Shown here piece after piece: positions 34,137-41,225 of a stretch of 64,000 nucleotides of DNA (position 1 is the stretch's first letter; each line of letters begins with the position of its first letter). The position numbers and the translations under genes were made by a program. Location: positions 62,001-126,000 of the forward strand of contig JAGXSE010000001.1 of NCBI GenBank assembly GCA_018333865.1, in the 5' to 3' direction. Source of the DNA: Syntrophomonadaceae bacterium (GTDB lineage Bacteria; Bacillota; PH28-bin88). A model generated the notes under the pieces. It did no database searches, was not told where the DNA came from, and saw nothing but the letters and a program-made list of their open reading frames with translations.

Positions 34137-35345
34137 GTGAGCGGTTTTGGGGTCCTGTTATGCCGCTGCAATGGCCAAATGCCGAACATTGATTTTGAGC
34201 GGATTGTTTCAGTCCTTTCAAAGGATAAAAAGATATCGTCGGTGGAAATAATGGACCGGCTTTGCCTTGATCCAGTCATGGAAGAACTTGCCTCGCAGCT
34301 AAAAGCGTCCGGTGTGGAACGGCTTGTGGTAGCAGCCTGCTCACCCCTTTTCAACAAAAAGCTATTTATTGGGAATTTAGCTCCGGTATTCAATCCCCAT
34401 TTTATTGAGATAGCCAATATCCGGGAACAATGTTCCTGGTTGGTAACAGACCACAAAGAAGCCACGGAAAAGGCTTTGGAAAGCATCAAAATGTCTCTTG
34501 CCAAAGTGCGAAAGTCAAAAAACGTTGGGAATTGGGACCGAAATTGTGCATTTGTTTTAAAAAACAAATGCGACAAGTGCAAGCGATGCGTTACCGAGTG
34601 CCCGAACCAGGCCATAGTATTAGACAGCGAGGGTTTCCCGGAACCACAGGAAGGCAAATGCCAGCTTTGTGGCATTTGCCTTGGCGGTTGCCCTCTGAAA
34701 ATTATTTCTTTGCCTGACTTTAGGCTCGAAGAGATCAGCGCTATGTTGGAACAGATCGATTATTCCGTCCGGGAACCGGTTGTTGTATCTTTTATGTGCG
34801 AACGGCATGCCTACTTGGAGTTGGATACCCTTGCGGCAAAAGGCTACCGGACAAAGGCTAATCTTCGGACAATTCCGGTTCCCTGCACCGGGGCAGTCAA
34901 CACGTCAATTATAAATGATGCGATAACTTTCGGTGCCGATGGGGTGGTTTTGGTGGGCTGTAACGCCAGCCAATGCAAGCACCGTCAGGGAGATATCCTG
35001 GCCAAGGCCAGGTTAACCAACTTACAGGACACTCTGCAGCGGATGATGCTGGAACCGGAGCGGATTGCGTACCTGTCGTTAAGTGAAAACTATACTGAGA
35101 AGTGCCAGCTTGATATTGAAAAGTGTTCAGGATGCATGGTCTGTTCAACAGTATGTCCTTTCGGCGCAATAGAGGCGCAAACCCTTGAGCATAATGGAGA
35201 AAAAAGGCTAATCGCGGCCCGGGTGCCTCAGGCCTGCAGGGGGTGCGGCATCTGTGCGGGTTACTGCCATAGTGCCGCCTGCTGGCTGCCTGATTCTCAG
35301 GATCAAGAGATTCTTGGCTTAATTGACAGGGCTATGGAGTGGTAA
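34137..35345 (+). CDS. HdrA N-terminal / ferredoxin / MvhD-like electron-transfer fusion (QmoB-like)
   Basis: A 402-residue fusion. Residues 1-130 match the N-terminal domain of HdrA (VLLCRCNG, ERLVVAACSPLFNKKLF, FIEIANIREQCSWL). Residues 140-195 hold two ferredoxin motifs (CDKCKRCVTEC, CQLCGICLGGC). Residues 215-310 are MvhD/FlpD-like (VVVSFMCERHAYLELD, PVPCTGAVNTSII, GADGVVLVGCNASQCKHRQG). The end has two more clusters (CSGCMVCSTVC, CRGCGICAGYC). The FAD domain that normally follows HdrA-N is missing. GTG 34137 has GGAG nine bases upstream. It probably links the AprAB-like pair to a further electron carrier, as QmoB does. Confidence 0.8.
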   Translation: MSGFGVLLCRCNGQMPNIDFERIVSVLSKDKKISSVEIMDRLCLDPVMEELASQLKASGVERLVVAACSPLFNKKLFIGNLAPVFNPHFIEIANIREQCSWLVTDHKEATEKALESIKMSLAKVRKSKNVGNWDRNCAFVLKNKCDKCKRCVTECPNQAIVLDSEGFPEPQEGKCQLCGICLGGCPLKIISLPDFRLEEISAMLEQIDYSVREPVVVSFMCERHAYLELDTLAAKGYRTKANLRTIPVPCTGAVNTSIINDAITFGADGVVLVGCNASQCKHRQGDILAKARLTNLQDTLQRMMLEPERIAYLSLSENYTEKCQLDIEKCSGCMVCSTVCPFGAIEAQTLEHNGEKRLIAARVPQACRGCGICAGYCHSAACWLPDSQDQEILGLIDRAMEW

Positions 35346-35348
35346 GTT

Positions 35349-35789
35349 GTGAGAAAAATATTGGCAGTAATATGCACTTGCGGCGGGAGGCTATGGTCTG
35401 AGGAACAGTGCCGTAAGTTGCAGGAAATCCTAGGAGTTTCCCCCCAATTGACTGTCTCTTGCACCGAGCGGTTTTGTACGGGGCATTTTCCAGGATATCC
35501 CGACAATTGTTTCCAGGGTATGATCTTCGGGGGCTGTCCCAGCCGGGTAAACCGTAAATCCTTGCAGGATTTCATCCGGAAAGGCAACATCAATTCCTCT
35601 ATGGTTTCTGGTTTTTGTTTGGTGCCGACAGTTTCGCCATCCCTGGCGGCTTCCATGGTGCAAATGTATTTGAACGGCTTGGTACGGAGAAAAGTTGTAA
35701 ACGTCATCGATCCAGTTCGGCCTTTTCAAGAGTTAGAACAAGTGTGCGGGAAACTGGAGCAACTCGGCCCAAATCCTTTTAAACCGTAA
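35349..35789 (+). CDS. Cys-rich HdrA-N-like small protein
   Basis: A 146-residue protein starting at GTG 35349, three bases after the fusion gene. It has VICTCGGRLW at the start and VSCTERFCTGHFPGY, FQGMIFGGCPSRVNRKSL in the middle, a layout like the N-terminal domain of HdrA (CHCG, then a Cys before the conserved helix, then a CSPR/GCPSR strand end). Six Cys lie in the first 85 residues. It is probably an accessory Fe-S or disulfide-exchange protein for the AprAB-like system. The assignment is by pattern only. Confidence 0.5.
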   Translation: MRKILAVICTCGGRLWSEEQCRKLQEILGVSPQLTVSCTERFCTGHFPGYPDNCFQGMIFGGCPSRVNRKSLQDFIRKGNINSSMVSGFCLVPTVSPSLAASMVQMYLNGLVRRKVVNVIDPVRPFQELEQVCGKLEQLGPNPFKP

Positions 35790-35837
35790 TACTGCCGGGA
35801 TCCTGCAAATTACCTGTTTTTTATGCGCAGCGCATAA

Positions 35838-35866
35838 TTGACTTAGACCTGATTTTTTGCTATGAT
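35838..35866 (+). promoter_or_regulatory. Sigma-A promoter for tRNA-Leu
   Basis: TTGACT at 35838-35843 and TATGAT at 35861-35866 are 17 bases apart; the tRNA begins 24 bases after the -10 box. Confidence 0.75.
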
Positions 35867-35889
35867 TAGCTCTGTCAGCGCTTAAACGT

Positions 35890-35976
35890 GCCGAAGTGGC
35901 GGAATTGGCAGACGCAGTGGACTCAAAATCCACCGCCGTTAAAAGCGTGCCGGTTCGAGTCCGGCCTTCGGCACCA
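35890..35976 (+). tRNA. tRNA-Leu (anticodon CAA)
   Basis: Acceptor arms GCCGAAG (35890-35896) and CTTCGGC (35966-35972) pair, followed by A and CCA. The anticodon stem GTGGA/TCCAC encloses CTCAAAA, giving CAA (reads TTG). The 87-base length and long variable arm are typical of Leu. Its 3' end borders the integrase-bearing element. Confidence 0.97.
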
Positions 35977-36034
35977 ATAATATCAAGGGTTCCAGGGTTT
36001 CTCAAATCGCGGAAGTAACAAAAAAACTAAAAAA

Positions 36035-36053
36035 TACTGCAATAGTACTGCAA
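36035..36053. repeat. Left TACTGCAA pair (possible integrase arm sites)
   Basis: TACTGCAA occurs at 36035-36042 and 36046-36053, 11 bases apart, about 60 bases from the tRNA-Leu end. The same box recurs as a pair at the other end of the element. Confidence 0.5.
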
Positions 36054-36060
36054 CCAGGTT

Positions 36061-36477
36061 TTAACCATCGTCCCGAGACTTGTCGGGGCTTTTTATTTTG
36101 TCAAGTAATCCATCCAAACTCGCAGCTGCCAGCTTCTGCATCTCCGGGGTAACATGGCTGTAAAGGTCAAGGGTCATGGTAATACTGGAATGGCCTAGCC
36201 GTTCCTTTACCAGCTTAGCGGGGATCCCTCTTTGCAGCAAAAGTGTGGCATGGGTATGCCTCAGGTCATGCAGTCTCACCCTGGGCAGACCTGCCTGCGC
36301 CAGGTATCGCTGAAATAACTTAGTGAAAGTGTCAGGCCCTAAGTATGACCCGTCCTCTTTGCAGAATACCAGGCAAGTTAATATGCATCCAAGACAGCGA
36401 TGGCATTGCCATACGCAACCGGATTTAGGATTCCGGGTTGGAAGCATCGAAATCTGCTTTTTTACATATAATACCAC
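36061..36477 (-). pseudogene. Tyrosine recombinase (phage integrase), C-terminal remnant
   Basis: Only the catalytic C-terminal part remains. After about residue 40 the protein reads LVFCKEDGSYLGPDTFTKLF, then RLHDLRHTHATLLLQRG (Arg and His of the active site), KERLGHSSITMTLDLYSHV (His and the nucleophile Tyr). The N-terminal 40 residues do not resemble an integrase, and the arm-binding and core-binding domains (about 200-250 residues) are gone. It lies beside tRNA-Leu, a usual integration site, pointing toward it. Activity is not expected. Confidence 0.85.
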
Positions 36478-36716
36478 CCGATCTCTGACAACTGAATAAC
36501 TCCGCTGCCGAAGCCGGGCAGCGGAACAACCGTAAAATGTACGAGCTTACACAAACCGCCCAGGGGGGGGGAGAAACGAGGAGCGTAGAGTGATTCCGAC
36601 CAGGAGGGCCGGGGGGAAGGCAGGCGGGACAAGTGAGCCGCAATCGAGCGCGAAACCACGCAAGGTTGGTAATTATTATTAATCACAAAAAAACAACAAA
36701 AAAAGAGGTGTTGAAA
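36478..36716. other. GC-rich noncoding stretch inside the element
   Basis: No gene is seen. A perfect hairpin TCCGCTGCC/GGCAGCGGA spans 36501-36525, followed by a run of G near 36560 and a purine-rich, strongly skewed sequence to about 36660. It could be a remnant of a replication or transfer origin or an untranslated structured RNA; nothing decides this. Confidence 0.35.
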
Positions 36717-36955
36717 ATGGAAAAAAAGTTTGCTCAGTCGCGGAAGTTGCTCAAATGCTGGGATTAAACATGCATACAACGTATGAGCTTGTACGATCCG
36801 ATGGGTTCCCGGCACTACGGGTTGGGAAAAAATGGCTAGTTCCCGTGGGGGCGTTCGACAGCTGGCTTGCTAAAACGAGCCAGGGACGCGAAAGTTTTGA
36901 CAGTTACGATCCCCGCGCAAGCGCAAAAAAAGTAGCAGACAAGAAGGGGAAATAA
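36717..36955 (+). CDS. Excisionase-family helix-turn-helix protein, frameshifted at an A7 run
   Basis: From 36728 the frame reads VCSVAEVAQMLGLNMHTTYE then VRSDGFPALRVGKKWLVP, a typical excisionase/MerR-like HTH. The only well-placed start is ATG 36717, with AGAGGTG upstream, but it is out of frame: ATGG plus seven A. One more A would give MEKKVCSVAEVAQML, the usual beginning of the family. Either a base was lost, the sequence has an error, or slippage on the A7 run restores the frame. The 66-residue in-frame part alone begins at ATG 36755. It would control excision of the neighbouring element. Confidence 0.65.
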
Positions 36956-36957
36956 AG

Positions 36958-36977
36958 AACCCCATCAAGGGGGTTTT
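36958..36977. terminator. Terminator between HTH gene and coiled-coil gene
   Basis: AACCCC (36958-36963) and GGGGTT (36970-36975) form a short stem followed by T on the plus strand. It lies between the ends of converging genes. Confidence 0.6.
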
Positions 36978-36979
36978 AC

Positions 36980-37342
36980 TTACTTAACTTTGCGCTTATT
37001 TGCTTTTGTCTTGTCGAGGATGTGAATTTGAATATCATGACTTTCGAGTTTGTTTTCGATGCGAGCCAAAGCGGCAAGGACTTGGTTGTTAACGTTTTCT
37101 TGAACGCGCTGAAACTCGTATAAGCCCCGGATTTTATCAATAACCTCGTTTTCGAGCTTGACTTCAAATCGAAGCTGGGCTTTTTCTACATTCTCCAGTC
37201 GGGTTTCCACCTTTTCCAGGCGGGTTTCCACGTTCTCCAACCTGGCATCAAGGCGCAGAATGTCCTGTTGCATCTTTTGCTGACCTTGCTCAAGGCTGTC
37301 CATGCGATTTGCTAGTTGCACTAGGTGTTTTTCGTTATCCAT
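36980..37342 (-). CDS. Coiled-coil hypothetical protein
   Basis: A 120-residue, hydrophilic protein. The middle is a long coiled coil with 7-residue repeats (RLENVETRLEKVETRLENVE) and the start LVQLANRMDSLEQGQQKM has the same character. Such proteins are frequent in Clostridia mobile DNA and may be anchors or oligomerisation units, without known function. ATG 37342 is preferred: GGAG lies nine bases upstream, while a GTG nine bases earlier overlaps it. It converges on the HTH gene. Confidence 0.6.
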   Translation of the reverse strand: MDNEKHLVQLANRMDSLEQGQQKMQQDILRLDARLENVETRLEKVETRLENVEKAQLRFEVKLENEVIDKIRGLYEFQRVQENVNNQVLAALARIENKLESHDIQIHILDKTKANKRKVK

Positions 37343-37386
37343 TTTGCCCACTCCTAATCAAAAAATAAAAAAAGGAGCTGAAAAAA

Positions 37387-37590
37387 GTGTCAGATAAAAA
37401 ACTGAGCGTGGTTGCAACCACGCCAAAACTGATCAAACTTGTTGATGCTAGTGTACCCGAAACCACAAATCGTGTCAATCACAAAATGGAAACAGCAACA
37501 ACGGTTAACCCGAGTTTGGCGACAAATATTACCATATCAATAGTGACAAGGGTTCCTGGTTCTGAAAAAGTGATTTTCGCTACTACTTAA
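37387..37590 (+). CDS. Hypothetical small protein (67 aa)
   Basis: GTG 37387 has AAAGGAG nine bases upstream. The product begins MSDKKLSVVATTPKLIKLVD and is rich in Thr, Val and Asn (ETATTVNPSLATNITISIV). No membrane helix or known motif is visible. It diverges from the coiled-coil gene and lies in the element. It may be a cargo gene or a chance frame. Confidence 0.4.
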   Translation: MSDKKLSVVATTPKLIKLVDASVPETTNRVNHKMETATTVNPSLATNITISIVTRVPGSEKVIFATT

Positions 37591-37624
37591 GACTCTATAT
37601 CTATATTTATATATAGTGATTATC

Positions 37625-37780
37625 GTGTCGTGCTTGCACCGGTTTTGGCGGGTCAATTGCCTTGGTATGCAACAAAGCAACGCAGGTCGCTTGTCTTTAG
37701 AGAATCAGGGAAGGTTCTATCTGGGGGAGACGGAATACCAGATTGATCAACCAGAACCCTTTCAGTTAATTGTAGCCTAA
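37625..37780 (+). CDS. Possible small frame, 37-51 aa
   Basis: From GTG 37625 or ATG 37667 a frame runs to TAA 37778-37780 and ends SLENQGRFYLGETEYQIDQ-PEPFQLIVA. The composition looks protein-like, but no ribosome binding site is visible. It may be a fragment of a lost gene. The AT-rich stretch just before it (37591-37620) shows no other feature. Confidence 0.25.
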   Translation: MSCLHRFWRVNCLGMQQSNAGRLSLENQGRFYLGETEYQIDQPEPFQLIVA

Positions 37781-37799
37781 TGAAACAAAACCAGGGTGC

Positions 37800-38195
37800 C
37801 TACTGTTGTTGCGAATGATTAAGGCGGGCTTTTAAAGCCTCCTGTAAGACCTGGGAAAAGTTAATCCCTGCTTTTTCTGCCCGCTCATTCAACCAACCCG
37901 GCAGCGAAAGGTTTTTTCTGACCGTTCTGTTTTCGTTCGCTCTGCGGTAAGCGGCAAAATCAATGTCTACAAGTGTGATGATTTCATCGGGTGCGGGGTG
38001 GGGCAGTTCAAGAGACGGTTCCGGTACGACACGGCCCAAGTCCTCCTCGGTTGTGACCCATAGCCCGATGGCATCCCTTGCCATCTCCATGGCGTCAGCA
38101 ATGTCTTTGCCCTGAGTATTTATATCCAGGTCCGGCACATATACAACATAGCCAATTTTTGCAGGTTTTAAAATTATGGGATATGCTTTCTTCAA
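37800..38195 (-). CDS. hicB: HicB-type antitoxin
   Basis: A 131-residue HicB. The N-terminal half is the partial RNase-H-like HicB fold (YVVYVPDLDINTQGKDIADA, MARDAIGLWVTTEED), and the C-terminal half is a ribbon-helix-helix-like segment (RKNLSLPGWLNERAEKAGIN, FSQVLQEALKARL). It should bind HicA and repress their promoter. It follows hicA by 13 bases on the same strand. Confidence 0.88.
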   Translation of the reverse strand: MKKAYPIILKPAKIGYVVYVPDLDINTQGKDIADAMEMARDAIGLWVTTEEDLGRVVPEPSLELPHPAPDEIITLVDIDFAAYRRANENRTVRKNLSLPGWLNERAEKAGINFSQVLQEALKARLNHSQQQ

Positions 38196-38208
38196 GGGAA
38201 TTACCTCC

Positions 38209-38391
38209 TCAGTGGTGCTGTTTTAGTTCTTGGCGTTTAATGATAGCCTTTGCAAGCATCTCGTCAATTTCTTGATGTCGGGGGATCGGCTCGTTTTTTT
38301 TGCCGTTTGTATAAATATCGTGCCTTGCTCCGTTTCTCAGTAACCACCATCCGTTTTTTTCTAGCAGCCTGATCAGTTCCCGGCGTTTCAT
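38209..38391 (-). CDS. hicA: HicA-type mRNA interferase toxin
   Basis: A 60-residue HicA with the family opening KRRELIRLLEKNGWWLLRNG and the catalytic His in RHDIYTN, followed by PIPRHQEIDEMLAKAII. HicA is a dsRNA-binding-like ribonuclease that cuts mRNA and tmRNA. The toxin gene comes first, as in most hicAB pairs. It is cargo of the tRNA-Leu element and may have helped stabilise it. Confidence 0.9.
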   Translation of the reverse strand: MKRRELIRLLEKNGWWLLRNGARHDIYTNGKKNEPIPRHQEIDEMLAKAIIKRQELKQHH

Positions 38392-38515
38392 TTTGTCACC
38401 TCACATCTCTAATTATGCGCATTCTTTGCGCATTTGTCAACCAAGGCGAAAGAAGGCGAAAAGAGGTGCAGCTAAGATTACGTTGAGCTGTAAACCAGGG
38501 CAGAGCGTATTGCAG

Positions 38516-38535
38516 TACTGCAATCACTACTGCAA
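38516..38535. repeat. Right TACTGCAA pair (possible integrase arm sites)
   Basis: TACTGCAA occurs at 38516-38523 and 38528-38535, 12 bases apart, with a near-copy TATTGCAG at 38508-38515. It mirrors the pair at 36035-36053. Confidence 0.5.
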
Positions 38536-38649
38536 TCACGATTGAAAACCCTCAAAATTTGAAGCCGGGAACGTCGGCAAAACCAATAATACACAGAGAA
38601 AAGCCGATATAGCCGGCCTTTGCTTTTTTATGGAGCGTCTAAAAGTATT

Positions 38650-38707
38650 ATGTATACATACAACGAAGGAATTGACAGTTATCATAAATACACGTATTAT
38701 GGTATAC
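38650..38707 (+). promoter_or_regulatory. Promoter with flanking GTATAC palindromes for the LutAB-like operon
   Basis: TTGACA (38672-38677) and TATTAT (38695-38700) are 17 bases apart. The palindrome ATGTATACAT lies at 38650-38659 just upstream of the -35 box, and GTATAC recurs at 38702-38707 just after the -10 box, 50 bases away (about five helical turns). This layout suits a repressor that binds both sides. Confidence 0.6.
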
Positions 38708-38745
38708 AATCATAAAAAGACTTTTTAAGGAATTTAGGTGAGGTG

Positions 38746-39798
38746 ATGAAGATGGCTCAGAATTTGCAGGTTGCATCAATTAACTCTAAAAATTATCAAT
38801 TACCAAATTATCAGTTGCCGCAGACCCTCGAAGTGATCAGGGGGAATATTGTTAAATATGGCAATCCCCTGGGTCTTAAAGGCAACGAGGTAGCCGGCTG
38901 GGCGAGAGACCTTAACTTACCGCGGCAAGGGGATGTGCTTTTATTTACCGGCGGCGAGTACCAGCTGATTCCCTACATTGATAGCCTTGTAAACATGACC
39001 GCAAAGATGAACCAGAACAGCGCAGGGTTTTCTTTTATGATGGGTGCCCGCAATTTAATAGACATGGTTGGGATCAACCCGGAAAAGATGGTTGCCGGTG
39101 CGTTATCCAGGGACAGGGAGCGCTATCGGGATATCAGCCGCAAGGCCGTTTTGATTTTACAGGAGTTGGGCCAGAAAGTTTGTTATCTGGGGGAAGAAGA
39201 GATCTATAGCGGTGCTCTCCTTTTTGAATACGGTTTTGCAGACGATTTGCGGCAATATGCACGCAAGGTGGCTAACTTAGTCAAGACCACCCAGGCGAAG
39301 ACCATTATCTGCTTATCTCCCCATTCAGCGGAAGTTTTCAAGCTGATTTATCCCCGGCTGGTGGAAAATTTTCAATATGAAGTCAAGACTTTCCTGGAAA
39401 CTGTTCACGAACTGGTTAATGATGCCCAAAGGCGTCTGCCGACCCCATTTTCGGGGAACATAACGATCCATGATTCCTGCCGCATGGCCAGGGAACTGGG
39501 CATAAACGAAGAATTCAGGAATATTTTAAGCAAAATAGAGGGGATCACTTTAACAGAACCGGCGCTAAACCGCCGCTGGACTACTTGTTGCGGCGGACCA
39601 GGAAAGGTCCTTTTCCCTGAATTGACTGGCAAAATCGCCGGCCGCCGGGTTTGTGAATTGGCGGCCACCAACGCTGACCTGATGATTACTTTTTGCCCTT
39701 ACTGTCTGGCGGCTCTTAATAAGAGCCAACAAGAGGGGCAGAAGAAAATCCAAATTGAGGACTTGATTGAGTTTCTTTACAGGGGGTTTGTGCAATGA
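38746..39798 (+). CDS. Cys-rich (Fe-S)-binding protein, HdrB/LutA-like (CCG domain)
   Basis: A 350-residue protein with a C-terminal CCG domain: IHDSCRMARELG, then RRWTTCCGGPGKVLFPEL, then DLMITFCPYCLAAL. The equivalent N-terminal CCG repeat is not evident, although length is near that of HdrB-like/GlcF proteins (LutA has about 240). Such domains bind a noncubane or 4Fe-4S cluster and exchange electrons or disulfides. ATG 38746 is chosen, with AGG seven bases upstream; two codons either side also start. It overlaps the LutB-like gene by four bases. Confidence 0.8.
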   Translation: MKMAQNLQVASINSKNYQLPNYQLPQTLEVIRGNIVKYGNPLGLKGNEVAGWARDLNLPRQGDVLLFTGGEYQLIPYIDSLVNMTAKMNQNSAGFSFMMGARNLIDMVGINPEKMVAGALSRDRERYRDISRKAVLILQELGQKVCYLGEEEIYSGALLFEYGFADDLRQYARKVANLVKTTQAKTIICLSPHSAEVFKLIYPRLVENFQYEVKTFLETVHELVNDAQRRLPTPFSGNITIHDSCRMARELGINEEFRNILSKIEGITLTEPALNRRWTTCCGGPGKVLFPELTGKIAGRRVCELAATNADLMITFCPYCLAALNKSQQEGQKKIQIEDLIEFLYRGFVQ

Positions 39799-41012
39799 AA
39801 CCGGTACGGGAAAACTTGCTGCAAAAGTATACGGCGGAACTTAATAAAGCCTCCAATGACCCTAATATCCAATTAGCCCTTTCCAGAGCCGTTAAATCTT
39901 ATCGGGAAAATACCGAAGCTGCGCTAAAACGTTTCCCCCATACGATCAAGATGGCCGAAGAAGTGCTCGCCATAAAAGAAAATGCCATTGAAAACATTGA
40001 TGAGTTGGTGGCTAAGGCCCGGCAATCCATCGAAGCCAATAAAGGCAAAACCTATCTGGCCACTTCTCAGGAAGACGCATTAAAATTGGCAGAAGACATA
40101 ATCGGTACGGGAAAAATTGTGGTCAAAGGCAAAAGTATTTTAGGCGAAGAGCTGGAAATCAGGGACTACCTTATTGCGAAAGGTAACGAAGTCTGGGAAA
40201 CAGACCTGGGAGAATTTATTTTGCAGCTTAGGCATGACAGGCCCATGCATATTGTTTCCCCTTCCATTCATGTGCCCAGGGAACAGGTAGCGGAAGTCTT
40301 CACCGAGTTTTTCGGCCGGGAAATTCCTCCGGATATCGCTACAGAAGTTGCTGCCGTTAGGGAATTCATGAGGGAGAAATATTTTGCTGCCCATTTCGGC
40401 ATGAGCGGCTCCAACGTGGTAGCGGCAGACTGCGGAGCAATGGTTATCCTGGAAAACGAAGGCAACGCCCGCTTATGCACCGCTGTTCCGCCGGTCCATA
40501 TTGTTTTAGTGGGAATTGAAAAAGTGGTGCCCACTTTTCAGGAGGCAATGAAGGTAGCCGAAGTTACCTGGCGCTATGCCAACTATACCGTTCCTGGCTA
40601 CATCAACATCATCAGCGGACCAAGCAAAACAGGAGATATTGAAAAGGTTACTACCTATGGAGCTCACGGCCCCAAGGAAATACATGTGATCTTTGTGGAT
40701 AACGGCCGTAGTGAAATGGCTGCCGATCCTCTTTGCAGGCAGGGTTTGTATTGCTTAAGATGCGGGGGTTGCATGTATGAATGCCCTGTCTACCAGCTGA
40801 CTGCCGGGTATTTTGGTTATCGTTATCTTTGCGGTATTGGAGCTGTCTGGACAGCCTTTGTGGCAGGCGGTATGGCTAACGCGCTGCCACTGATTTATAC
40901 CTGTCTCCGCTGTGGCCGATGCATGGAGCGCTGCCCTGTCAAAATTGATGTTCCATCGATGATCGCCGAACTTCGCTGCCGAATAGTTGATCTGGCCCGT
41001 AAAACGGGTTAA
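39795..41012 (+). CDS. LutB-like protein: LUD domain with C-terminal ferredoxin clusters
   Basis: A 405-residue protein. The LUD-fold body covers about residues 60-290 (KTYLATSQEDALKLAEDI, MSGSNVVAADCGAMVILEN, VHIVLVGIEKVVPTFQEA). The C-terminus holds two 4Fe-4S motifs, CLRCGGCMYECPVY and CLRCGRCMERCPV. This is the LutB (YvfW) plan; LutABC oxidises lactate in B. subtilis, but in syntrophic and fermenting Clostridia similar proteins serve other oxidations. It starts in the four-base overlap ATGA with the upstream gene. Confidence 0.85.
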   Translation: MKPVRENLLQKYTAELNKASNDPNIQLALSRAVKSYRENTEAALKRFPHTIKMAEEVLAIKENAIENIDELVAKARQSIEANKGKTYLATSQEDALKLAEDIIGTGKIVVKGKSILGEELEIRDYLIAKGNEVWETDLGEFILQLRHDRPMHIVSPSIHVPREQVAEVFTEFFGREIPPDIATEVAAVREFMREKYFAAHFGMSGSNVVAADCGAMVILENEGNARLCTAVPPVHIVLVGIEKVVPTFQEAMKVAEVTWRYANYTVPGYINIISGPSKTGDIEKVTTYGAHGPKEIHVIFVDNGRSEMAADPLCRQGLYCLRCGGCMYECPVYQLTAGYFGYRYLCGIGAVWTAFVAGGMANALPLIYTCLRCGRCMERCPVKIDVPSMIAELRCRIVDLARKTG

Positions 41013-41053
41013 TATTCCATCACCGGTGCCCAGGCTGCTTTAAGAAAATTCTT

Positions 41054-41089
41054 ATCCCTTCGTAAGTTTTTTTAACGAAGGGATTTTTT
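41054..41089 (+). terminator. Rho-independent terminator after the LutAB-like operon
   Basis: ATCCCTTCGT (41054-41063) pairs with ACGAAGGGAT (41075-41084), followed by a T-run. Confidence 0.85.
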
Positions 41090-41225
41090 ATCATAGACAG
41101 CTACCCGCTCTAATACCCCCGCTTCTAAGGAAAGGGGACACACCTGCTGAAGCTCGGGCCAGTCTTTGGGGCCAGGAATGTCCCCAATTAGGGCGGTGGG
41201 ATAAGAGCGGTTACGCTGCTATATT

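Larger units (their letters stand above)
35977..38591. mobile_element. Decayed integrative element at tRNA-Leu
   Basis: Between the tRNA-Leu 3' end and the LutAB-like promoter are an integrase remnant, a frameshifted excisionase-like HTH, a coiled-coil protein, small frames and HicAB. The right border is guessed at 38575-38591, where TCGGCAaaACCAATAATA resembles the tRNA end and its flank (TCGGCACCAATAATA) with two extra bases. Repeated TACTGCAA boxes lie at both ends. It is too small and damaged to move by itself. The exact borders are uncertain. Confidence 0.6.

Noticed and set aside
36425-36643. A 72-codon minus-strand frame upstream of the integrase remnant
   Set aside because: It is Pro-, Ser- and Cys-rich in a skewed GC block, has no ribosome binding site and does not join the integrase frame.
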